In this document: piece by piece, positions 23,542 through 30,570 of the stretch | Layout of the letters: each line of letters opens with the position of its first letter | How positions within the stretch are numbered: the stretch's first letter is position 1 | From: Paenibacillus sp. | Lineage (GTDB): Bacteria; Bacillota; Bacilli; Paenibacillales; YIM-B00363 | Direction of reading: 5' to 3' | Length of the DNA stretch: 40,955 bases | NCBI GenBank assembly: GCA_031181325.1 | Contig: JAPSKX010000023.1 | Span: 1-40,955, forward strand | The notes under the pieces: model-generated | What the model saw: only the letters and a program-made list of their open reading frames with translations | The model's database searches: none | Told to the model about the DNA's origin: nothing | Program-made: the position numbers and the translations under genes

Positions 23542-24705
23542 TTACCCGTTAGTGCGGTGCGCGGCGATCTGCTCGAGGAAATCCGGCGTCGCGCTCATCA
23601 GCCAGTTGCGGTGCAGCACGGCCGTCTCGTCATGCTCCAGCGCCCCATAGTTCCAAGTGCCTCCCGAAGCTTCCACGTATTCCTTCATAATCATCAAGAA
23701 GGCGTTGCCCCAAGAGCGATACCCCTTGATTCCGGGAACCAGCGGATAATATTCGTCATAAGCGCTGCGGATGACCGTATGTACGACCTCCTGCAGAATG
23801 CCCGGAATGTCCGCCTCCTTCACCTTCGCCGCGAGCGCCTCCGGCAGCTGCGTCTCCTCGGACGACGCGAAGCTCTCGTACTCCTCCGGCGTCGCCTTGC
23901 CGAGCTCCTTCGCGATCCACAAGGACATGCGATCCAAGGCGGGCTTGTACGCGGACGGCACCGAGATCGTCAGCTCCGGCTTCGGGTCGTTCAGGTCGAT
24001 GACGAACGACTCGTCCATCTTATGCAGTCGCACGTTCCCGCGCACGCCGAGCCAGCGCAGCGCCAGCAGCGCGTGCGTTCTCATCTTGCCCGGGATTCCC
24101 TCGTCGCGGCATACCCGGCGCAGCAGCCGCTCGCTCCGAGGGTCGGGCAGCATGCAGAGCATGCGAACCGCGGTTAACACCGTATTATCGTCCTTCAGCC
24201 ATTCCTCGGCTTGGGCGAACAGCGTATCCGCCGCCCCCTGCTTCACCCAATCGAGTTCGATCGTCCTCGCGGCGAATTCCTCGAGCGTCAGCATGCCTTG
24301 CCGCTTCAGCGCCTCTTCTCCGCGTTCCTCGACAAGCTTACGGTAGGACTCCTCGATATCGACCGCCATGCTTTGGAACGTCATCTTCTCCTGGGCGGAC
24401 GTTCCGGCGCGTCCCGCCATCGCGCGGGCCCAGCCGCTCATCGCCGGCGGGCTGTTGCGATACATCATGAACGCGATCGGCATCATCTGCTTATCGTAGG
24501 GAAGGTTCGGCTGCAGCGCATATCGTGCCAAGATCGTCTGCGTGTCGTACTCCTTGCGCATCAAGCTTAGCGCAAGCACTAACCCGTTCCACGCGCCTGC
24601 GTCCGCAGGTCGTTCATGGATTGCTCGATACAATGAAAACGCCGCGACCCCGTATGAATCGTTCTGCAGGTGACGGCGCCCTATCGCGCTGAAATCTTGG
24701 CTCAT
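23542..24705 (-). CDS. Helical-repeat (TPR/HEAT-like) protein of unknown function, 387 aa
   Basis: The N-terminal ~50 residues look like a TPR pair (AIGRRHLQNDSYGVAAFSLYRAIHERPADAGAWNGLVLAL). The middle has HEAT-like helices (LKDDNTVLTAVRMLCMLPDPRSERLLRRVCRDEGIPGKMRTHALLALRWLGV), followed by an acidic-rich C-terminal part. It has no signal peptide or membrane helix, so it is cytoplasmic and probably a protein-protein adaptor. Similar proteins occur across Paenibacillus, without a known role that I can cite. The ATG at 24705 has AGAGGA nine bases upstream; a TTG two codons earlier is possible. A TATACT -10-like box is near 24740 on the minus strand. Single gene. Confidence 0.8.
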   Translation of the reverse strand: MSQDFSAIGRRHLQNDSYGVAAFSLYRAIHERPADAGAWNGLVLALSLMRKEYDTQTILARYALQPNLPYDKQMMPIAFMMYRNSPPAMSGWARAMAGRAGTSAQEKMTFQSMAVDIEESYRKLVEERGEEALKRQGMLTLEEFAARTIELDWVKQGAADTLFAQAEEWLKDDNTVLTAVRMLCMLPDPRSERLLRRVCRDEGIPGKMRTHALLALRWLGVRGNVRLHKMDESFVIDLNDPKPELTISVPSAYKPALDRMSLWIAKELGKATPEEYESFASSEETQLPEALAAKVKEADIPGILQEVVHTVIRSAYDEYYPLVPGIKGYRSWGNAFLMIMKEYVEASGGTWNYGALEHDETAVLHRNWLMSATPDFLEQIAAHRTNG

Positions 24706-24908
24706 GTGCAATCATCCTCTAGACAGTTTGTACACATAGTATACTACATTATCGAATCGCTTACATTCATACTTCATATTGTTCCACTTCCAGAAGCTCC
24801 CATCATACCTGCGCACGGTTTCGCTTGCGTTGACCGCGTACAGCGGCGCGAGCACGAATACGCGGCGGATGGATTCAGGCATTTTCCGAACCCCCCGGCA
24901 CTTCGTTC

Positions 24909-24917
24909 TGGTATGAT
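24909..24917 (+). promoter_or_regulatory. Candidate extended -10 for the carbamoyltransferase gene
   Basis: TGGTATGAT has the TGn extension typical of promoters with weak -35 elements, about 60 bases before the start. The rest of the 24706-24977 gap shows nothing else I can support. Confidence 0.35.
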
Positions 24918-24977
24918 GCAAGTATCGGAGCAATCGGAGCATGGAGAAGACAATACGTTGCGGCTGGGGTGATGTGT

Positions 24978-25829
24978 ATGCATTTTGTCGACCTGAAGCA
25001 TTACGCAAGCGAACAAATCCAAGAAATCTTTAGCATCGCAGATCGGCTAAAGACAAACCCGGACGGCGACCTTCTCGTCGGGAAGACGTTCATTCTCTTC
25101 TTTCCGCAGACCAGCCTTCGAACGAGAACGACGTTCGAATGCGGGATTCGGCGGCTGGGAGGGGAGTGCGTGCTGTTCCCGCCGGAGACGTTGGACCGCA
25201 AGGAAGAGCTGTTCGACACCGTCAAGTATTTGGAAAATTGGGCGGACGGCATCGTCGTACGTCACCCGGACGCCGCCAAGGTGAGACTGCTAGCGGAGCA
25301 CTCGTCGATCCCGGTCATTAACGCCATGACCTCCGACAACCATCCGTGCGAGGTCGTCGCCGACTTGTACGCGCTGCGGCAGCGAAGAGAGGACTATCTC
25401 GAGCTGGCGTACACCTTCGTCGGTCCCATAGGGAATATGTGCAAAGCGTGGGCCGATCTCGCGGATACGATGAACCTCCGCTTCCATCACGTATGCACCC
25501 CGGAAAATAGGCTCAAGGAGCCCGGCGCCAACTACCGTTTCCATACCGATCTCGCCGACATCCTGCCGCAGAGCGACGTTATCTTGACGGATTCGCTGTC
25601 GGAGCAGTACCGCAACGCTGCCTATATCGACGCGTACCAGATTACGTTGGAGAAGCTGCGAACCGCAAGGCCCGGCGCGATGCTCAATCCTTGCCCGCCT
25701 TTCTTCCGTTCGGAAGAAGTCAGCCGGGATGCGATCGACTCGGCGCACTTCGTCGGGCACGAATTCAAGAGGGATCTCTTGGTCGTGCAGCAAGCGATTC
25801 TCGCGTATTGCTTGTTCGGCGGGTTATAA
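24978..25829 (+). CDS. Ornithine/aspartate carbamoyltransferase family protein, non-canonical, 283 aa
   Basis: The fold is recognisable: N-terminal HFVDLKHYASEQIQEIFSIADRLK, a carbamoyl-phosphate loop QTSLRTRTTFE (S-x-R-T-R kept), and SDNHPCEVVADLYALRQRRE, where ornithine enzymes have H-P-C-Q. The second-substrate motifs are changed: the D-x-W-x-S-M-G loop is replaced by a TDSLSEQYRNAAY stretch, and the H-C-L-P loop reads NPCPPFF. It is also shorter than typical OTC (~310 aa). So carbamoyl phosphate binding is probable but ornithine as acceptor is doubtful. ATG 24978 is chosen with GGGGTG upstream; GTG 24969 and ATG 24972 are in frame. It precedes a hydroxyacid dehydrogenase gene by 52 bases, so an operon is likely. 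No other arginine genes are near. Confidence 0.85.
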   Translation: MHFVDLKHYASEQIQEIFSIADRLKTNPDGDLLVGKTFILFFPQTSLRTRTTFECGIRRLGGECVLFPPETLDRKEELFDTVKYLENWADGIVVRHPDAAKVRLLAEHSSIPVINAMTSDNHPCEVVADLYALRQRREDYLELAYTFVGPIGNMCKAWADLADTMNLRFHHVCTPENRLKEPGANYRFHTDLADILPQSDVILTDSLSEQYRNAAYIDAYQITLEKLRTARPGAMLNPCPPFFRSEEVSRDAIDSAHFVGHEFKRDLLVVQQAILAYCLFGGL

Positions 25830-25881
25830 GGCGCAATGGCGGGAGGCTTGTACATATCATGAAGGAGCTGGATCAGGAATC

Positions 25882-26844
25882 ATGAATATCGTTGTAGTGG
25901 ATGGATATACGTTGAACCCCGGCGATTTATCGTGGGAGAGGTTGGAAAGCCTAGGCAAGTTGACCGTATACGACCGCACCTCGCCGTCGGAGCTGCCGAT
26001 CCGGGCTCGAGAAGCCGACATCCTGCTTACCAACAAAATGCCTCTGACGGAGGAGTCGATGCGGCGGCTTCCAAGGCTGAAATATATCGGAGTGACGGCA
26101 ACCGGATATAACGTCGTGGATGTGGAAGCGGCGGCCGCGCGCGGCATTCTCGTTTCGAACGTACCCAACTACAGCACCGACTCGGTCGCTCAGCTCGCCA
26201 TGGCATTATTGCTGGAGCTCTGTCACCATGTCGCCAAGCATTCGGAGCAGGTGCACCAGGGCGCTTGGACGAAGTCGCCGGACTTCTGCTTCCGCTTGAC
26301 CCCTCAGGTCGAATTGGCCGGGAAGACGATGGGGCTCGTCGGCTTCGGGCAGATCGGAAGGCGTATGGCCATTCTGGCGAGAGCGTTCGGCATGCGCGTC
26401 GTGGCCGTCGGCAGCGGCAGAACCGCAAGGCCGAACGACGATCTCGCGGAATGGACGACCTTGGAGGATTTGCTGCGAATGTCCGACGTGATTAGCCTGC
26501 ATTGTCCGTTAACGCCCGAGACGGCAGGGCTGATCGATGAAGCGCGCATCGCGCTCATGAAGCGATCCGCCTTCCTGATCAACACGTCGCGAGGGCCGCT
26601 TGTCGATGAAGAAGCTTTAGCGCTCGCGCTGCGGGAAGGGCGAATCGCCGGCGCCGGACTCGATGTGCTGTCCGTCGAACCGCCGCTGCCCGGCAATCCC
26701 CTGCTCGGCGCGCCGAACTGCGTCATCACGCCGCATATCGCCTGGGCTACGAAAGAAGCGCGCGGCAGATTGATGGACACCGTCATCGATAACGTTGCCT
26801 CCTACCTCGGCGGGTCTCCGAGGAATCTGATCGCGTCGAAGTAG
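25882..26844 (+). CDS. D-2-hydroxyacid dehydrogenase (NAD-dependent), 320 aa
   Basis: The nucleotide-binding motif is GLVGFGQIGRRMA (GxGxxG) in the middle of the protein. Catalytic residues of the family are present: Arg in INTSRGPLVDE, the acid in GLDVLSVEPPL and His in TPHIAWAT. Members reduce 2-keto acids such as hydroxypyruvate or glyoxylate; the closest look is to glycerate/hydroxypyruvate types, but the substrate is not readable. ATG 25882 is chosen because the fold starts there (MNIVVVDGYTLNPG); AGGA stands close by. The frame stays open upstream into the carbamoyltransferase gene but that part is not coding. It is probably an operon partner of the carbamoyltransferase. Confidence 0.92.
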   Translation: MNIVVVDGYTLNPGDLSWERLESLGKLTVYDRTSPSELPIRAREADILLTNKMPLTEESMRRLPRLKYIGVTATGYNVVDVEAAAARGILVSNVPNYSTDSVAQLAMALLLELCHHVAKHSEQVHQGAWTKSPDFCFRLTPQVELAGKTMGLVGFGQIGRRMAILARAFGMRVVAVGSGRTARPNDDLAEWTTLEDLLRMSDVISLHCPLTPETAGLIDEARIALMKRSAFLINTSRGPLVDEEALALALREGRIAGAGLDVLSVEPPLPGNPLLGAPNCVITPHIAWATKEARGRLMDTVIDNVASYLGGSPRNLIASK

Positions 26845-26890
26845 CACAATCCGCTGTCAACTATAAAAAATTGGAATATATTTGTCGATA

Positions 26891-26917
26891 AGGAAAATAG
26901 CTAGTCCATATTTTCCT
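26891..26917 (+). promoter_or_regulatory. 9-bp palindrome upstream of an unrecognised gene
   Basis: AGGAAAATA (26891-26899) and TATTTTCCT (26909-26917), perfect arms around a 9-bp centre, in an AT-rich block 19 bases before the ATG. Could be an operator or a transcript hairpin near the ribosome-binding site. Confidence 0.5.
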
Positions 26918-26935
26918 GAACGACGGGGTGTACAC

Positions 26936-28018
26936 ATGAAAATCCAAGACTTATCGCCCGTTGCCTTCCCCATGCTTGGGAAGAGCCATGCCGCAGGGAT
27001 GCCCCGAGCCGGTACGGAGGTCAAGACGCTGACGCCGGTCTCCATAAGTCCAGCTTCCTACACGAAATTCGATTTCTTGCAGCGGCTTCGCGCCGCGACG
27101 GGCGCCGAACCGGGCGTCACATTCCTCGAGCGGTTGGCCGAGCAGTACGGCACCATCCGGAAGGAGCTCGAAGCCGGCTCCGAGGCCGATGCGAGCAAGG
27201 AGACGCTCGCGATGCTCGACGAGGTGTACGACGAGGCCGCCGCGGAAGCGGCGGATCGATTGGCGGGCGCATTCGATGCCTTCTTCAACTATGCGCCTTA
27301 CGGGTTCGGCGAGGATGGGAACCGATTCGACCGGCAAGCGTTCAAGGCGCACCTGCTCGCGATGGCGCAAGACGCTAAGGCGATCGCCGCGTCCGGCTCA
27401 GGGAGCGTCGCGGAGATGCTGGCGCGGAAGTACGCGCCTTCCGACCGGTTGGAGACCGCCGGATATCGCGATCTTGACGCCTTAAGCGGCGCGGTACGCG
27501 ACATCCTAAGAACCGCCCCTCCGATCGACGGCGGCGACGCGGCCGAGTACGGCGCCGCCGTAGCCGACTGGCACAAGTCGGCGCAGCGACGCCTCGCTTC
27601 GTCCGGACTGTCCGACGCGGCGATGTCAGGCGCCGCGGCCGCGCTCGAGAAACAAGCGGCGGCGCGGCTGAAGGCAGGCGCTTACACGCGTGCGGTCGAC
27701 GACATGCAAGCGAAGGTCGAAGAGGAGCTTCGGGAGCTGGCGCGATTGAATGCGCAGCGCAAGTGGATCGAAGAGTTGCTGGAGCAGCGCGTGAAGGAGC
27801 TCCCGCCCGGACACCCGATGCTGCAGCTGCTGCTGGAGCGCGAACGGCAATTGTCGGACGAAGCGATGCAAGCCTCGGCGCGAATGAAGGAGTGGAAGGA
27901 GAAAGGCAAAGATCTCGTAGACTCTCCGCAGTCCGTGACGGACACCGACCAATACAGGGAAGTCATGCAAAGTTACGCGGCCCGTATGCAAGACGTGGAT
28001 CGCTCGAACGAAGCATAG
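26936..28018 (+). CDS. Unrecognised Ala/Glu-rich helical protein, 360 aa
   Basis: I do not recognise this protein. The first ~45 residues look flexible (MKIQDLSPVAFPMLGK, TPVSISPASYTKFDFLQRL), followed by Ala-rich helices and a charged, likely coiled-coil C-terminal half from about residue 250 (DMQAKVEEELRELARLNAQRKWIEELLEQRVKELPPG, then ERERQLSDEAMQASARMKEWKEKGKD). No signal peptide, membrane helix or cysteine motif is visible. ATG 26936 is preferred because GGGGTG lies upstream; a start at 26882 would include the palindrome. The lead SPASYTKFDFL is reminiscent of short N-termini of phage- or flagellum-associated proteins, but I would not assign it. A strong terminator follows. Confidence 0.75.
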   Translation: MKIQDLSPVAFPMLGKSHAAGMPRAGTEVKTLTPVSISPASYTKFDFLQRLRAATGAEPGVTFLERLAEQYGTIRKELEAGSEADASKETLAMLDEVYDEAAAEAADRLAGAFDAFFNYAPYGFGEDGNRFDRQAFKAHLLAMAQDAKAIAASGSGSVAEMLARKYAPSDRLETAGYRDLDALSGAVRDILRTAPPIDGGDAAEYGAAVADWHKSAQRRLASSGLSDAAMSGAAAALEKQAAARLKAGAYTRAVDDMQAKVEEELRELARLNAQRKWIEELLEQRVKELPPGHPMLQLLLERERQLSDEAMQASARMKEWKEKGKDLVDSPQSVTDTDQYREVMQSYAARMQDVDRSNEA

Positions 28019-28038
28019 CTGCCCCGCTCCCCTGCTAG

Positions 28039-28095
28039 AATGACGAATAGACCGCTCAGCGAGTGCGTGACGCTGCGCGGTCTATTCGTCATTTT
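28039..28095. terminator. Strong terminator hairpin
   Basis: Perfect 17-bp stem AATGACGAATAGACCGC / GCGGTCTATTCGTCATT with an inner AGCG / CGCT stem in the loop, then TT. It separates the unrecognised gene from the PadR operon. The remaining ~130 bases up to 28225 hold nothing else that I can support. Confidence 0.85.
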
Positions 28096-28225
28096 CCATA
28101 TCCCAAGCCGACACCGCGCTCGCATGATGCCGGGCGCAGTCCGCAGCCCCTTCCGCAGCTTCCGCACCGCTTCTCCCCCTTATCCTCCCGTTCGCGAACG
28201 CGATGAAAATTCCGCACCTGCATAC

Positions 28226-28270
28226 TTTACCTGTCGTAGTATTGATGCTACAATGCAATTACTACGACAG
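28226..28270 (+). promoter_or_regulatory. padR promoter with overlapping 11-bp operator palindrome
   Basis: TTTACC (28226-28231), 17-bp spacer, TACAAT (28249-28254) make a good sigma-A promoter. CTGTCGTAGTA (28231-28241) and TACTACGACAG (28260-28270) form a perfect 11-bp inverted repeat with an 18-bp centre spanning the spacer and the start region. PadR proteins bind such palindromes, so self-repression is expected. Confidence 0.8.
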
Positions 28271-28290
28271 ATGAAGTAGGGGGCGAAGCG

Positions 28291-28620
28291 TTGATCAGCA
28301 GCGATGTCATTCGCGGGTATAACGACACGATCATCTTATGCCTGCTGTTGGACAACGAATCTTACGGCTACGAGATTTCGAAGAATATCAAGCTCATGAC
28401 GGAAGGCAAGTACGTTATGAAGGAGACGACGTTGTATTCGGCCTTCACGCGATTGGAGAAGAACGGTTATATCGTGTCCTTCTACAAGGAGGAGGAGACG
28501 CATGGCCGGCGTCGCACGTACTATCGCATTACGCCTGCCGGATTGGCTTATTATCGCGAGAAGTGCGTCGAGTGGAACGTCACGCAGCACGTGATCGATA
28601 AATTCATAAGGGAGCTGTGA
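28291..28620 (+). CDS. PadR family transcriptional regulator, 109 aa
   Basis: Small PadR winged-helix protein: ILCLLLDNESYGYEISKNI, then ETTLYSAFTRLEKNGYIVSFYKEEETHGRRRTYYRITPAGLAYYRE, then a short C-terminal dimer helix. The start is TTG at 28291 with AGGGGG at 28278-28283. It is followed four bases later by the HAAS-domain membrane protein, the common pairing in Bacillales, where PadR controls the membrane gene. It probably represses the operon through the palindrome upstream and is released by a signal not evident here. Confidence 0.95.
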   Translation: MISSDVIRGYNDTIILCLLLDNESYGYEISKNIKLMTEGKYVMKETTLYSAFTRLEKNGYIVSFYKEEETHGRRRTYYRITPAGLAYYREKCVEWNVTQHVIDKFIREL

Positions 28621-28624
28621 CCGA

Positions 28625-29575
28625 ATGGAGACCATTATCAATTACCTCGACAACATGTTTGCCGCCTTCCCCCGAACGAGCCAGATGCTCAAGCTGAAGG
28701 AGGAATTGCTGGCGACGATGGAGGAGAAGTATTTCGAGCTGAAGCGGGAAGGCAAGTCGGAAAACGAAGCCGTCGGCATCGTCATCTCCGAGTTCGGCAA
28801 CATCGAAGAGCTGATGCGCGAGGTGGGGATCGCGCCGGAGCCCGAGCACGCCTTCGGCCCGGTATTGAGCATGTCGGAAACCGAGCAATATCTTGCTCAT
28901 AAGAAAAGGGTCGGCTTTCTGATCGGACTCGGCGTACTGCTCTGTTTGACGGGAATCTCGTCGTTCCTCGCCTTAAGCCGCCTGCTCGGGGACGGCGGTT
29001 CGATGGTCGGTTTAATCACCATGTTCCTCTTTATCGCCGTTGCCGCGGGGTTGTTCATCTTCAGCGGGATGCAAGGGGAGGCGTTCAAATACTTGCAATC
29101 CGACTTCGTCCTGCCCGGAGACTTGCGCGCGGCGCTTCTGAAGCAGCGGCAGGCGTTCATGCCGACCTACACGTTCGCGATCATCGTCGGCGTGGGGCTG
29201 TGCGTTCTGTCGCCGGCGCTGCTGTTCGCGACCAAACTGGCGAGCGAAGAGCTCGCGTCTTACGGCGTGAGCGGCATGCTGCTTATGATCGGCGCAGCCG
29301 TCTTCCTCTTCGTCTACGCCGGGAATGTGAAGGAGAGCTTCAGCGTCCTGCTGAAGGAGGGAGAATATACCAAGGAAAGCCAGGAGCAGAACAAGGTCAT
29401 CGGCGCGGTCGCGTCGGTCGTCTGGCCGCTCGCCGCCGTGGTGTTCCTCCTCGGCGGGTTTCTGTTCCATGCATGGCACATCGCCTGGATCGTGTTCCCG
29501 GTAACGGCGCTCTTGTTCGGCGCCTTCAGCGCGGTATACAGCATTACGAAGGGGAACGCGGGGAAGAGCGCATAA
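28625..29575 (+). CDS. HAAS / permease-prefix domain membrane protein, 316 aa
   Basis: The N-terminal ~70 residues form the HAAS (permease prefix domain 1) module: IINYLDNMFAAFP, LKEELLATMEEKYFELKREGKSENEAVGIVISEFGNIEELMREVG. A set of about six transmembrane helices follows (VGFLIGLGVLLCLTGISSFLAL; MVGLITMFLFIAVAAGLFIF; YTFAIIVGVGLCVLSPALLF; GVSGMLLMIGAAVFLFVYAG; VASVVWPLAAVVFLLGGFLF; IAWIVFPVTALLFGAFSAVY). Partner of the PadR gene, with ATG four bases after its stop. It is thought to take part in envelope stress sensing or transport, but the mechanism is not known. Well supported as a family member. Confidence 0.88.
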   Translation: METIINYLDNMFAAFPRTSQMLKLKEELLATMEEKYFELKREGKSENEAVGIVISEFGNIEELMREVGIAPEPEHAFGPVLSMSETEQYLAHKKRVGFLIGLGVLLCLTGISSFLALSRLLGDGGSMVGLITMFLFIAVAAGLFIFSGMQGEAFKYLQSDFVLPGDLRAALLKQRQAFMPTYTFAIIVGVGLCVLSPALLFATKLASEELASYGVSGMLLMIGAAVFLFVYAGNVKESFSVLLKEGEYTKESQEQNKVIGAVASVVWPLAAVVFLLGGFLFHAWHIAWIVFPVTALLFGAFSAVYSITKGNAGKSA

Positions 29576-29629
29576 CGCGCTTGAAGCGGCATTCTTTCCG
29601 GGTACGCGTCGGCGCCTCCCATTATCCGC

Positions 29630-29635
29630 TATAAT
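29630..29635 (+). promoter_or_regulatory. Candidate -10 (TATAAT) before the 8-TM/kinase operon
   Basis: Perfect TATAAT in the 182-bp gap before the start at 29758, but with a poor -35 hexamer at the standard distance. Just downstream, GGAAC at 29682-29686 resembles a sigma-ECF -35, without a matching -10 at the right distance, so I do not call a second promoter. Confidence 0.4.
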
Positions 29636-29757
29636 GAATACGAGTCGCCGAACGTTCCCGAACGATCTTCCCGAAGTTCCGGGAACCTCTCTCTATCCGT
29701 CGTGTCGCGGGATTCGGTATGCTGAATTCCAGTTACCGACGAGGGGGATTAGGATTT

Positions 29758-30561
29758 ATGCTCGCATCGCACCTGACGACAACCCAGCCGAAGCGCTGGA
29801 AGCGGATCGGATTCGGCGTCTTCGCCGTGCTGTTCGCGTTATTCGGATTTTTCTTCCTGCAAGGGGCGACCGAGGCGCTGGAGCCTTGGGTTCCGTCCGA
29901 TTGCGGAGGCTGTGACAATGAGACGTTCGTGCCGGATTCGTATCGCTGGCTGGCCGCCTCGCACGGCGCGCTGCTTGCGTTCCTCTTCGGCGGATGCCTC
30001 ATCGCCTTGCTGCGCAAGCCGTACGAGAAGCCGATGCTGCTTCATGTGTACGCGGTCGGCCATCTCGCGTTCTTGGCCGTCCTTGCGATCACGTCGCCGC
30101 GGATGGCGCTCCAGAAAGCGTTCGTCTTCGTCATGTTCTTGCTCGTATTAGCGATTCTGTTCGCCTTCTATCATCGCCGCTCGTCGGCGATCAAGCTGGA
30201 GCCGGCCGACGGGTACGTTCGATCGCTGCTCGTTATGAGCGCCGTCGCCGCGTTGGTTCTCATCCCGGTGGCGATCCACGCCGGCATGCAGCAGATGGCG
30301 GAAACCGCGGAACAATTCCGCTGGGGCGAGGAAGCGGCGATGCTTCTCGCGCTGCTGTACGCCGGGTTTCTCGCGTCTTCGAGAAGGGCCGGTTCGTTCG
30401 CGCTCGGCGCGATCGTCAGCGTTACCTACGTCTATCTCGGAGCCGCGGCGCTCGCGGTGCCGAACCATCCCGGAAGCTGGGGCATCGCCGGGGGCATCGC
30501 GTCGATCGTCTTCGGACTCGCGTTCGCAAGTCTGGTACTATTCCATCATCGCTCGAGGTGA
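29758..30561 (+). CDS. Eight-helix membrane protein, unrecognised, 267 aa
   Basis: Eight hydrophobic segments can be drawn, beginning IGFGVFAVLFALFGFFFLQG and ending GIASIVFGLAFASLVLF. Between helices 1 and 2 lies a short outside loop with DCGGCD. I do not recognise the family. ATG 29758 is preferred because GAGGGGG and AGGA stand upstream; an ATG at 29719 is in frame but has no Shine-Dalgarno. The next gene, a sensor kinase, begins nine bases after its stop, so this protein is probably an accessory sensor or the output of that two-component pair. Inference only. Confidence 0.78.
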   Translation: MLASHLTTTQPKRWKRIGFGVFAVLFALFGFFFLQGATEALEPWVPSDCGGCDNETFVPDSYRWLAASHGALLAFLFGGCLIALLRKPYEKPMLLHVYAVGHLAFLAVLAITSPRMALQKAFVFVMFLLVLAILFAFYHRRSSAIKLEPADGYVRSLLVMSAVAALVLIPVAIHAGMQQMAETAEQFRWGEEAAMLLALLYAGFLASSRRAGSFALGAIVSVTYVYLGAAALAVPNHPGSWGIAGGIASIVFGLAFASLVLFHHRSR

Positions 30562-30570
30562 CCATCGTTC

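Noticed and set aside
25882-26844. Assignment of the dehydrogenase as serA
   Set aside because: No ACT domain and generic active-site motifs; substrate cannot be fixed, so no gene symbol is given.
29682-29704. ECF-type promoter (GGAAC ... CGTC) before the 8-helix gene
   Set aside because: Spacer of about 11 bases between GGAAC and CGTC is too short for known ECF promoters.
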